NCBI GenBank assembly: GCA_030849465.1
Contig: JARVLF010000015.1
Span: 1,860,001-1,924,000 of the forward strand
Direction of reading: 5' to 3'
DNA: 64,000 nt
From: Moesziomyces globuligerus
Taxonomy: Eukaryota > Basidiomycota > Ustilaginomycetes > Ustilaginales > Ustilaginaceae
Shown: positions 22,118 through 30,715 of the stretch, piece by piece
Layout: every line of letters begins with the position of its first letter
How positions within the stretch are numbered: the first letter of the stretch is position 1
Position numbers and translations under genes: made by a program
Notes under the pieces: model-generated
Database searches by the model: none
Seen by the model: the letters and a program-made list of their open reading frames with translations, nothing else
What the model was told of the DNA's origin: nothing

Positions 22118-23668
22118 CTAGTTCTTGGGGCTTGGCGAGCGGCGAGCAGGGTGCGAGGGCGGGGGCGGGAGGGTCGATGCGGATCCCGTGTACGCCGGCG
22201 GGTTGGTGGTTGCGACCGGAGAGGAGGAAGCGGTGGTGTAGGACTCCTTCTCGGAGATGGAAGGCGTAGTCACCTTGGCTGCGGACGACGAAGCCGAGGC
22301 AGGTGCTGGAGAGACGGTGTCGGCGACGGCGTTGCCCTTTTCATCGATGCGGACCGTCACCTCGCGACCGTCGTCGAGCTTTGCCTTCATGACGCGCGAC
22401 CTGGTTGCCTTGAGGAGCGCGCTGCGACGCACGCCGCGGATGTCCTTGTAGACGATAAAGACGTTCTTGCCCGTGCGGCTGATGCCCTCGGCTACCTGGC
22501 GTGCGTCCTCGCCGTACTTGTGGCCCACGACGTTGGAGGCCGCCTCGCCGCTGGTGTACAGCAGCGTCTGGGCACCGGCATCGATGCCGTCGAGCACCGT
22601 GTTGGCAGCAATGAGCGAGCGGTTGATGAAGCCGCGGATGCCCGTGGGCGCGGGACCTTGGGTGCCGTCCGCGTTGACTTTGCGCTGGATGCCGGTCTTC
22701 TTGCCGATCGTGTCGCCGACGTTGCCGGCGACGCGGAGGATGGCGCCCGTGGTCTTGGTCGACACCTGCACCGCCTGACCGGACCACTCGTGGAGCGTGC
22801 GAACGCCCGCCTGGGTCTTTGGGCCGACGCGGACGGGCTCCTTGCCTGCGGCGTGCTTTGCGTCCGCCTTTTCGCCGACGGGGGTGGTGGTGCCGGACGA
22901 GCCGGCAGCGGGGTGCTTGGCCATGTACGAGTCAGCGGCACCCTGGATCTTGCCACCGACAAACTCGGAGGTCTTCATGATGGTGCGGGAGATCACGTCA
23001 GCGCCGCGGATCATCCAGTCGCGCTTTTCTTCGGGCGAGAGGACGTCGACGTCGATGTCCTGCTTGTCGCTCTCGCTGGCAGGCTCGGGCGGGAGGTCGA
23101 TGAGCACGGGCGCCTTCTCGTTGCCCGAGTCGGACATGGCGTCGGCCTCGCGGACGTTGAAGTTGCCCTGGATCATGCCGAGGACCTTGCCGTCCTCGTC
23201 CATGAGCTCGATCTTGCCCGCATCGGAGCGATCGTCATCCCGGTATGCGGCGTACTGGGAGAGGATCTGCTGGAAGCGCGTGATCTCCGATGCGCTGGTG
23301 GTGGCAGGGAGGGTGATCTTGATGGAAGCGCCCTCGAGCTCGAGCGACGGAAGCAGATAGGAGGTTTGGGTGGCGGTGCGCTGCGGGATGATGGTCTGGG
23401 TGGCGGCGATGGGAAGGGAGAAGTCGTCCCCGACGGAAAGAACGAGCCAGAGATCGGTGGAGTAGTCGGGCTGCTTGGACGAAGGAGTAGCTGAGCCGGA
23501 CTCGCTGCGTCTGGCGGCGTCGTGAAGCTCGATGCTGACGAGGAGTGCCTGCAGCTTGCCATTGCCTAGGCCGACGGTCTCGCCGTGGTACTCCTGAGTG
23601 GCAACAGCATCACGGATGCTCAGAAGCTCGACGCCTTTCGAGGATTGGTCTGTATCAAGTGCGGACAT
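22118..23668 (-). CDS. Senescence-domain (spartin-like) protein
   Basis: Single-exon gene of 516 residues starting at the first in-frame ATG. The N-terminal half is acidic with beta-rich segments (LWLVLSVGDDFSLP). The senescence/dehydration domain covers about 217-420: DWMIRGADVISRTIMKTSE, GFINRSLIAANTVLDGIDAG, GEAASNVVGHKYGEDAR and KNVFIVYKDIRGV. Small and hydrophobic residues alternate, as in the amphipathic domain shared by plant ERD7-type proteins and animal spartin. In spartin this domain binds lipids and lipid droplets. In fungi the role is poorly known, so a lipid-droplet or membrane contact function is inference. The C terminus is a Ser/Pro tail. It shares a 1-kb upstream region with the E2 gene on the other strand. 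Confidence 0.88.
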   Translation of the reverse strand: MSALDTDQSSKGVELLSIRDAVATQEYHGETVGLGNGKLQALLVSIELHDAARRSESGSATPSSKQPDYSTDLWLVLSVGDDFSLPIAATQTIIPQRTATQTSYLLPSLELEGASIKITLPATTSASEITRFQQILSQYAAYRDDDRSDAGKIELMDEDGKVLGMIQGNFNVREADAMSDSGNEKAPVLIDLPPEPASESDKQDIDVDVLSPEEKRDWMIRGADVISRTIMKTSEFVGGKIQGAADSYMAKHPAAGSSGTTTPVGEKADAKHAAGKEPVRVGPKTQAGVRTLHEWSGQAVQVSTKTTGAILRVAGNVGDTIGKKTGIQRKVNADGTQGPAPTGIRGFINRSLIAANTVLDGIDAGAQTLLYTSGEAASNVVGHKYGEDARQVAEGISRTGKNVFIVYKDIRGVRRSALLKATRSRVMKAKLDDGREVTVRIDEKGNAVADTVSPAPASASSSAAKVTTPSISEKESYTTASSSPVATTNPPAYTGSASTLPPPPSHPARRSPSPKN

Positions 23669-24722
23669 GATTGAGGGAGTTGGGCTATCGCTTTGGGATA
23701 CGAATGGGGGTGAAGAGACAAGGTGCGAAGAAGGAAGAGCGAAGTCAATCAAGGCTCATGAGGGCCTTGGTGGGCGAGGTCTCGGCAAAGCAGAAATGTT
23801 GCTGGTTGTCGAGCGCGCCCCTTTCTGGAAGTGGGCTGCTGGTTGGAAGGACCAGCCTGAGCAGAGAGCCATGTCAGGTTCTGAGGCATCCCGGGCTTGG
23901 CCATGCACAAGGGGCACTGCCGCCAAGGACGGAGAGGACGCCTTCGAAATGCGGAGGCTGAAGGTGCTGCGCTGGGGCCATCTCGCTCCAAGAGTGCAGA
24001 CAAGTGCGTCAGGTGGAGGTTTTTGATGCATCGACAAGTGACACGCTCGCTCCTGTGCAGCAGACGCGCTGTCCTCAGGCGCATTGCATGCATTCCGTTT
24101 GCCTTTTCCCCTTTCCTGCTGGTCTTGGCAGCAGCGAGCCCGAGACGCTGGAAATCAGCGCCAGGGCGTGATATCATCGGAAGTTCCGTTGCACACTTCG
24201 GTCAGCTCAATTCACGGCAGTCTATTAAAAGATACCGCCCACAGCCCAGCACTGCCCACGTTTGCCAGGCCATGCCAAGTGCCCGGTGTCAGCTGTTCCG
24301 CCATCGTGGAGGCAGCCCTTCGCATGTGCTCGCATCGAATGCCAAGAAAGACGCGTGTGAGACCGAAGAGAGTGACAGACAAGGCGCAAATGTGACAGCT
24401 ACGCCTCCACACCCACGCTTTCAGGCTGCAGGCGCGTGCCAACTGACTCGGAGGCTGGCCGATGCAGGCGATACGACTCGAGCCCCGACTCACGCGAGTG
24501 AGCAGCGCAAACTCCCAGCCGAACCGCTAGCTCATCAACACATCTTTCTTCGCTCCTCATCCTGCTTCCGCCACGGTATCGTCGTCGTGAGCATCGTATA
24601 GCACGCTCTAAGCGCTCTACCTCTACTTTGTGACCGGTCATTTCAGGTCCAGCGCATACGCAAACTCAGCAGCAGCCGAAGCATCACCACCATCGCGCTC
24701 GGTCCGAGCCACTGTTGCGCAA
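23669..24722. promoter_or_regulatory. Divergent upstream region of the senescence-domain and E2 genes
   Basis: A 1054-bp gap between two divergent start codons. No RNA gene, repeat or credible open frame is seen. Both promoters must be here. Confidence 0.5.
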
Positions 24723-25537
24723 ATGGCTTCGTCCAAACGCATCGCCAAGGAGCTCGCAGACCTCACCAAGGAGCCCGTCAGCGGAATCACTGTCGAGCTC
24801 AAAGATGAGAACATCTACACCTGGACCGCCAAACTTCAGGGCCCCGCCAAGAGTCCGTACGCCGGAGGCACCTTCCTCGTCGACGTGGTCTTCCCCATAG
24901 AATACCCCTTCAAGTCGCCCAAGGTTCGCGTCAACACACGCATCTACCATCCCAACATCGACGAGAGCGGAAGTAAGTAGCCACCCTATCTCGGCTCTGA
25001 CAGTACCTAAATGTGAGCTGACAACCGTGCACCTGCTCCGATTGACCCACAGACCTTTGCGTCGGCATTCTCAAGAGCGAGGCTTGGAAGCCAAGCACCA
25101 AGGCCGTCACCAGTAAGCGCCTCCCGCTCTTTCCCTCGGCTCTAGATTCCCCTCGTTACGGCGTGACCGCTGACCTCCTTGCTTCTCCCATCGTGGCCGT
25201 CTTGCACCTGCGCACTCAGTCCTCCTCTCCATACTGCAACTGCTCGAGGAGCCTGCCCCGGACGATGCTCTGGTCGCCTCCATCGGTAAGCCGCCCACTG
25301 GTATAGATGAGGCTCGTGGCGCAGACCCATCCTGACCCGCTCGCTTTCCTCGTCTGCCCATTCCCACAGCCGAGCTCTTCAACACCGACCGCGCCAAGTT
25401 CGACAAAACGGCCCAAGAATACACCAAGAAGGTATGTCTTTCCAGCGATGAGCAAGCGCCTTCGTTGCACACGTACTGATGCTTGTGAATGCTCACCTGC
25501 TACTGCGATCTGGACTGCTCAGTACGCCTCCGCATGA
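24723..25537 (+). CDS. E2 ubiquitin-conjugating enzyme, five exons
   Basis: Exons 24723-24972, 25053-25112, 25220-25285, 25370-25431 and 25523-25537 give 150 residues. The last exon encodes only YASA and a stop. It is a bare class I UBC fold. The N terminus SSKRIAKELADL is like Ubc4/Ubc5, YPFKSPKV forms the central strands, HPN is at 76-78 and the active cysteine is C86 in GNLCVGILKSEAWKP, the same number as Ubc4 C86. The segment after the cysteine (VGILKSEAWKPST) differs from the LDILKDQWSP of Ubc4 and is closer to UBE2L-type sequences. It accepts ubiquitin from E1 and passes it to substrates through an E3. The partner E3 is unknown. All introns are 80-107 nt with standard ends. Confidence 0.94.
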
Positions 25538-25892
25538 GCGCGATCCGCCGTCGAACCAAAGTATCGCATCCCTGTATCCGCATGCCACTCCTTGGCTTGC
25601 TCTCATCTGCGCTAGATGCTCAATAGTCATCATGTCATCTCAAGGTCACAATCTCACAAACTCGTGTGGGCATTCAGCCTGAGCTTGGCCTTGTGCTTCA
25701 TGACTGTGGCCAAGGTCGTGCGTCCGAAGTTTGAGTGCTGTTGCGAAGGATGCGCCAGTAGCGAGGTGGAGAAGTGTGCACGGGACGCGTTTTTGTGGTT
25801 CATGCATGTCATGTTTCAGAGCGGTTCGGCTTTTGTCTCTGCACCGTCACGTTTCTTGTCGCCGATCACATCTGGACCGGGCAGCTAGCGCG
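25538..25892. other. Gap between the E2 gene and MCP1
   Basis: It holds the E2 3' end and the MCP1 promoter. The MCP1 frame stays open upstream but without hydrophobic or domain-like sequence. Nothing else is seen. Confidence 0.5.
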
Positions 25893-26771
25893 ATGGTGGT
25901 GCATATCCTCGGATTGCGGTTGGAGCGGGTGCAAGTGGCCGCATCCTCGCGGCGACGCATGCTGTCGCTCCTCACACGGATCCAGTCCGGTTCGGCAGCT
26001 GCACTCTCCGCCTTTGGCGTGGTGCATCTATCGGCGCCTCTCGTGGGGCTGCTGCACGTCGCAGGCGATGTCAACGACCGCGTCGATGCCGTCTCGCGCT
26101 GGATGCTGCTCGGCCGCGTAGCCTACCAGTCCAGCCTGGGTGAAGCTCTGCTCTGGACCTCGCTCGGCATCCATCTCGTAGCCGGAATCACCAAGCGCAT
26201 CCTCCGAACCTTCACAACCACCACCTCCTCCCTTTCGCAGGATTCGACTCGGGACAGTGACGATGTGGTCAAGGCGCCGGCTGTGGAGGTGCCAAGCGTG
26301 GCGAGGTTGAGTTTGGCGCAGGCGTCAGGATATGTGTTGGCGCCTTTCGTGATGCATCACGCCTGGGTCAATCGCATCGTGCCTTCGTCGCCCAGCGCGC
26401 CGATATCCAGCCTCTCGCCTTCGGAACTCGACTACTCGTTCGTCGCCCACTCGCTCTCGCATCGCAACACACACGTGCGCCTCATCATGGCCACCGCCTA
26501 CACCGTCCTCATCACCGCTTTTGCAGTGCATACCAGCTACGCCGTCCCCGCGCTGCTCAGATCCATAGCTCCCCAATCCAAACGCAGACTCGACAGAAAG
26601 CCGAGACACGCACTCGTCGCTACCTCGCTCGCGGTCGCACTCCTCACAAGCCTCCTCGCCCTGGTGCCCGTCGGTGCAAGCAATGGCTTGGCCATTTCGG
26701 GCGCACTCAAGGCTCGCTACGACGCCGTCCTCGCCTCGGCCCTCCCCACACGCCTCTTCTTCAGCCGATAA
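25893..26771 (+). CDS. MCP1: MCP1-like mitochondrial outer-membrane protein
   Basis: Single-exon gene of 292 residues from the ATG at 25893. Several membrane segments are visible: LLTRIQSGSAAALSAFGVVH, then WMLLGRVAYQSSLGEALLW with GIHLVAGITKR, then GYVLAPFVMHHAWVNRIVP, TAYTVLITAFAVHTSYAVP and a last one near 245-265. The histidines and glycines in the first four segments are the pattern of the MCP1 membrane domain, which resembles heme-binding anchor subunits. Yeast Mcp1 is 302 residues and works with Vps13 in mitochondrial lipid homeostasis. An earlier in-frame ATG at 25806 would add 29 Cys-rich residues and looks unlikely. The gene is convergent with the RNase H-like gene, with 81 bp between stops. 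Confidence 0.85.
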   Translation: MVVHILGLRLERVQVAASSRRRMLSLLTRIQSGSAAALSAFGVVHLSAPLVGLLHVAGDVNDRVDAVSRWMLLGRVAYQSSLGEALLWTSLGIHLVAGITKRILRTFTTTTSSLSQDSTRDSDDVVKAPAVEVPSVARLSLAQASGYVLAPFVMHHAWVNRIVPSSPSAPISSLSPSELDYSFVAHSLSHRNTHVRLIMATAYTVLITAFAVHTSYAVPALLRSIAPQSKRRLDRKPRHALVATSLAVALLTSLLALVPVGASNGLAISGALKARYDAVLASALPTRLFFSR

Positions 26772-26852
26772 CCCTGCTCGCCCCACGGGGCAAGAATACC
26801 AACCAGTGCACCGGCACAGATGACTTGCAGATTGACGCAGTGAGCGCAGTGA

Positions 26853-28679
26853 CTAGATGCTGGGCAGCACCTTCTTCTTGGTCCAGCGAACGGTTTGGGG
26901 TTGCTGATTATCCTTGCACGCGCCCTCGCCTGCCAGCTGGACGGCGAGCGCGTTCTGGTCCTTGGAGATCTTCCAGAAGCGGACGGTGCAGTCGATCTGT
27001 TCGTAGGCGCAGACGGCTCTGTCGAGGAGCTGCCAGAGGTCTCTGTCGGGGACCTGTTCTCCAACCATGCCGAGAGGCGATTCGGCCATGAGGCGCCAGC
27101 TGTTGTGGCGCCACTCCCAGATCCAGCGACTGATGCCGTCGACGAGCCAGCCGTGGTGCGTGGCGATGACGATCTTGTCGAAGCCCTCGGTCTCCCACTG
27201 ATGGAACTCGAGTGCGGCGAGGGCGGCTCGTAGCGCAGCTCGACGCACCGTCGCATGTGCCAGCTCGGGCGGCCGTTCGAGGCGACGCGAAAAGTTGGTC
27301 TCGACTACAACGTCGGCTGTGCGCTGGTAGGCAGGTAGACGAGAGCGCGCATCGTGCGTGGGGCAGAACACAAAGCCGAGCCCAGCACGCTTCTCCTCCT
27401 CGTGTGGCAGAGTCGTCGAGTGCATCTGGAGCTGAGCCTCGAGCGTCTTGTAGTCCGGCAGCTTGCCTGAGCCAAACATGGCCTTGCGCGTCGCCTCGAC
27501 CGAAAAATCGGTCGGCATCGCACTGTAGACCGACCTCGCATCAGCACCTCGCGAGCCAGCACTGGTCGTCATCACCGAGCTCGCATCGCTGCCGACCTTG
27601 ATCGCCGCCACCTGGCCCGATGTCAGCGCGGCGCCGGCGCACAGGATCAGCAGCTGGCGCGGATCGACCTTGCGCACGTAGCGCAGCGGTCGCCACGGCC
27701 GTGGATCGGGCACGAAGAGGTCCTCGACGCGCAGCTCCCCCGCGCGCACCGTCCGCACCGTGGCAGCGTCCGAATCCGGCGCCGCAAACAGGCTGGCTTC
27801 GTACGCCGACGGCACGCGCCCCTCGGTGGCCTCCTCGAACTGCGTGATGCCGAGCTTCTTCTCCTTGTCGGTGATCCGGTCGAGCGCGCGGTGCGTGGTC
27901 CACGTGCTCGTGGCCGACCAGGGCGTACGTGCCTGCGCGGCGTCTCCGCTGATCGAAGGAGGCGGTCGGAAGGGCGCGGCGACAGCGTGCGCGGCGACGT
28001 TCTTCGGCAGCGTCTGCGTGCGCTCTGCAGACAGCGTGAGCGTGGTCATCTGCGACTGCATCGACCGCGTTGTGGCGCTGGTCAGCACCGAAGCAGCGTC
28101 ATCGTTCAGAACTCGACTCTCCCTTTCTTGCGGCGCAGATGAGGACGCGGGAATGTCGAATGGTTTGGCCTCTTCTTCGTCCGCATTGTCCGTGTTGGTG
28201 CGAGGTTCCGGGGTGGGCGCGAGCTCGACGCTCTCCTTGTACGCCTGTGCGGCAGTGCGTCCGTGTTCATCGAGCTCTACGGGCGCTGATGCTGCCTTCT
28301 TACTCTTCTGTTCACGGGCTCTGATCTCGTGGGCGAAATCGTACTCGCTCGCATCGCGGTCATGCAGGGTGGCTGGGATGAAGAGCCTTTTCGCCGAGTT
28401 GTGCTGAGCGAGCGCGTCCGGTGCGTACGAGATGCCGCCTGGCGTATCGAGCCTGATCTGGTACGCCGACTTCTGCGGCTCCTCTACGCCCTTCTTGGCC
28501 GGCTTCGCTGGCTCGGTTGCTGGTGTGGCGGTGTCGCCGTCGGTGGTGGGGAGGATGACTTCGTACGAACCCGCAGTGTCGTATGCGCGTCTCGTCGAGG
28601 ACGAGCTGGATACCGAGGTGGATTTGGACGCAGACGGGCGCGCCCACGCCTGCAGATAGCGGTAGTCGGGCGCCGACAT
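26853..28679 (-). CDS. RNase H-fold protein lacking the catalytic residues
   Basis: Single-exon gene of 608 residues. Residues 1-330 are low-complexity and probably disordered. Residues about 340-585 follow the whole order of bacterial RNase HI: strand 1 RQLLILCAGAAL, helix A VRRAALRAALAALE, strand 4 and helix KIVIATHHGWLVDGISRWIW, the basic handle EWRHNSWRL, DLWQLLDRAV and strand 5 CTVRFWKIS. The four metal-binding acids are replaced: D10 by A348, E48 by A482, D70 by H508 and D134 by V580. The fold is therefore kept while cleavage chemistry is very unlikely. It may bind RNA/DNA hybrids or proteins, but nothing in the sequence decides this. The ATG at 28679 is the first in the frame. Confidence 0.85.
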   Translation of the reverse strand: MSAPDYRYLQAWARPSASKSTSVSSSSSTRRAYDTAGSYEVILPTTDGDTATPATEPAKPAKKGVEEPQKSAYQIRLDTPGGISYAPDALAQHNSAKRLFIPATLHDRDASEYDFAHEIRAREQKSKKAASAPVELDEHGRTAAQAYKESVELAPTPEPRTNTDNADEEEAKPFDIPASSSAPQERESRVLNDDAASVLTSATTRSMQSQMTTLTLSAERTQTLPKNVAAHAVAAPFRPPPSISGDAAQARTPWSATSTWTTHRALDRITDKEKKLGITQFEEATEGRVPSAYEASLFAAPDSDAATVRTVRAGELRVEDLFVPDPRPWRPLRYVRKVDPRQLLILCAGAALTSGQVAAIKVGSDASSVMTTSAGSRGADARSVYSAMPTDFSVEATRKAMFGSGKLPDYKTLEAQLQMHSTTLPHEEEKRAGLGFVFCPTHDARSRLPAYQRTADVVVETNFSRRLERPPELAHATVRRAALRAALAALEFHQWETEGFDKIVIATHHGWLVDGISRWIWEWRHNSWRLMAESPLGMVGEQVPDRDLWQLLDRAVCAYEQIDCTVRFWKISKDQNALAVQLAGEGACKDNQQPQTVRWTKKKVLPSI

Positions 28680-29043
28680 GCTGCGGATGTACAACGCTGC
28701 GGATGGTCGGGTCGGCGAGGGAGTGGTGGCGAGGTCGGCAAGGCAGCCAACACCAACAAGGCGTTGGTCAGGGTCCGTGTTGTTCGTTCGGCACTCGGCT
28801 CTGCCAACCGCGCGTCTGAAATGCGAAATGACGGCGCCGCACGGCAGCCTCTCAGCCAACACCCGTCAGCTCCAGCTCTGGCATTTCTCACTTTTCGGCA
28901 GTTCGGAGCTTTGACGCCGATTCGCTCTGGCCGCCACTCTCCACCGCCACAAAGCATACCATCAAAGCAATGGGATGTTTGCATTGAGCTACCACTGATC
29001 AATGGACATCGCTTTCGTTGTGACAGGCCTCATAACACCCGCT
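28680..29043. other. Upstream region of the RNase H-fold gene
   Basis: A 364-bp gap between two minus-strand genes, with promoter and leader of the RNase H-fold gene and the 3' end of the reductase gene. Nothing else is seen. Confidence 0.5.
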
Positions 29044-30222
29044 TCAATCTTGGGGCAGAGTGCCGATCTCTTGGAGGTAGCGGTAGGTCTCGAGGTATCC
29101 GTCCTTGACCGTGTCGCAGACGGTGGTGTAGCCTGCGTCTCTGACCTTGTCCAGGCTTCCCTGCTGGTCGAACGTGGCTCCGAGGGTGAAGTCTGCGAAC
29201 GCGAAGGTAGCGTGGTCGGCAAACGCGCTGGGATCACCGCCCTTCTCGCTGGTGAGCTTCTTCCACGCCTCGACATTCTCGGTGCGCTTGCTCCACTCAT
29301 CCAGGCTCAGGCTGAGCTTGGGAGGCTTCTCGTTGTACTTTGTCTGGCCTGCCTCGGTGGGTGGCAGCACCTTGAGTCCGAGCTCCTTGCCCAGGTCCTG
29401 CCAGATCTGGCCGAGCGTACGCTTGTCGCCGTCCTCGATGTTGAACGACTGGTTCTCACACTTGGCCGCATGCGCAGGATCGGTCATGTAGACCTGGAAG
29501 CGCGCATTGTTGATCGCCGTGCTCTGCGAAACAAAGATCTGGTCCCAGTTGAGATTGTTGCCAGGATACTGCACCTCGGTCTTGCCCTTGGCCTTCTCCA
29601 GCGCCAGGTACAAGCTCGTCGACACGGCCTGGTTCATAAAGTTGCCCTTGGCCGCACCGATGATCGTGTTGGGTCGCGTCTCGGACCACGCATAGCCGTG
29701 CTTCCTGGCATGCGCCACAAGCGTGTCCACCTGGTCGTAGTAGAAGTTGGGCGGGTCGGTGGGTCCGCGCGGCGCATCCTCGCGGTAGGGCACGGGCGAT
29801 GCGATGTCCTTGTTGGCCAGGTGCAGCGAGTACCACTTGTAGCCAGTCTGCAGGTGGAAGTGCTTGAGCTGCTTACCCGCAGCTGCATACGTGGCGTCGA
29901 GCGCCTTGCTCAGGAGGATGTGGTTGATGTCCAACAGCTCCTGCGCGTCCTTCTTCTCGATGTACGTGTAGTGCAGCGCTACGTTGACCTTGTCGCCACC
30001 GTTGGCCTTGAGCCTGTCTGCGATCTCCTCGACAGAAGCATTGAGGATGTCGATAGAGACAAACTTGATGCGCTTGTCCTTGAGATCCACCTGCGGTGGA
30101 CGGCGCGAGACGGCGAGGATCGAGCCGACGATGTCGCTGGGCTGCTCGACCAGCGCACGCAGCGCAGCAATGCCAGAGACGCCGTTGGCGCCCCACACCA
30201 GATAGTTCCTGGGCGAAGACAT
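29044..30222 (-). CDS. PRISE-type short-chain reductase (progesterone 5-beta-reductase / iridoid synthase family)
   Basis: Single-exon gene of 392 residues. It is an atypical short-chain dehydrogenase/reductase. The NAD(P) motif GANGVSG is at 11-17. The family motif TGxKxY appears as TGYKWY at 126-131, holding the catalytic lysine K129, and NFYYDQVD at 159-166 holds the catalytic tyrosine. GAAKGNFMNQ and NLNWDQIFVSQS follow, and the C terminus carries a cap region. Plant members reduce enone C=C bonds with NADPH. Fungal members act on various enones or in secondary metabolism, and the substrate here is unknown. No biosynthetic cluster surrounds the gene, so a general enone or xenobiotic reductase is more likely. 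It starts at the first ATG. Confidence 0.9.
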   Translation of the reverse strand: MSSPRNYLVWGANGVSGIAALRALVEQPSDIVGSILAVSRRPPQVDLKDKRIKFVSIDILNASVEEIADRLKANGGDKVNVALHYTYIEKKDAQELLDINHILLSKALDATYAAAGKQLKHFHLQTGYKWYSLHLANKDIASPVPYREDAPRGPTDPPNFYYDQVDTLVAHARKHGYAWSETRPNTIIGAAKGNFMNQAVSTSLYLALEKAKGKTEVQYPGNNLNWDQIFVSQSTAINNARFQVYMTDPAHAAKCENQSFNIEDGDKRTLGQIWQDLGKELGLKVLPPTEAGQTKYNEKPPKLSLSLDEWSKRTENVEAWKKLTSEKGGDPSAFADHATFAFADFTLGATFDQQGSLDKVRDAGYTTVCDTVKDGYLETYRYLQEIGTLPQD

Positions 30223-30715
30223 GATTGTGTGTGCGTGAACAATGAGATGGATGAACGAACGGACGCTGCTGTTGAGGATACCGGGCGCAGCTCTTGATAT
30301 AGTCAGCCACGGCAATGCAAACGACGCCGCCTACACGTATGAGGTGCTCAACTCCACATGCGCACACACGGCAACCGCTGTGAATTCCGCCTTCTTTTCG
30401 CTGGCTTTGCGCCGGCTGACAGGTGGAGTGACGTCGATCGGGCATTTCGCTGAGGCAACCTCCTCGCCTTTCTGTCACGCCTTCGCCCGCGTGATCGTTC
30501 GAGATACCCGGTTCTGCTGCCCTGATTCACACTCTGACCGAAATCGCCGGTGCTCGCCTCTGACGTGAACACCCTGCGAGCCATCGCACATCCCTCCCGT
30601 TTCGCGCGTCGTCGGTCGCATGCCCATCTGATTCACCCGCTACGTGAACTCCGCGACTGCCGGTTCGGGAAGCACTATCAAAACCGCATCTGTGTTGCTC
30701 GTGGTCCACTGTCCA
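30223..30715. other. Upstream region of the reductase gene
   Basis: A 493-bp gap with the reductase promoter and the APC8 3' end. No gene signal. Confidence 0.5.

Noticed and set aside
22052..23494. Open frame of 480 codons on the plus strand
   Set aside because: Antisense to the senescence-domain gene, no ATG-supported protein-like content, and Gly/Arg/Leu-rich.
29002..30297. Open frame of 431 codons on the plus strand
   Set aside because: Antisense to the reductase gene, which has clear NAD(P)-binding and catalytic motifs.
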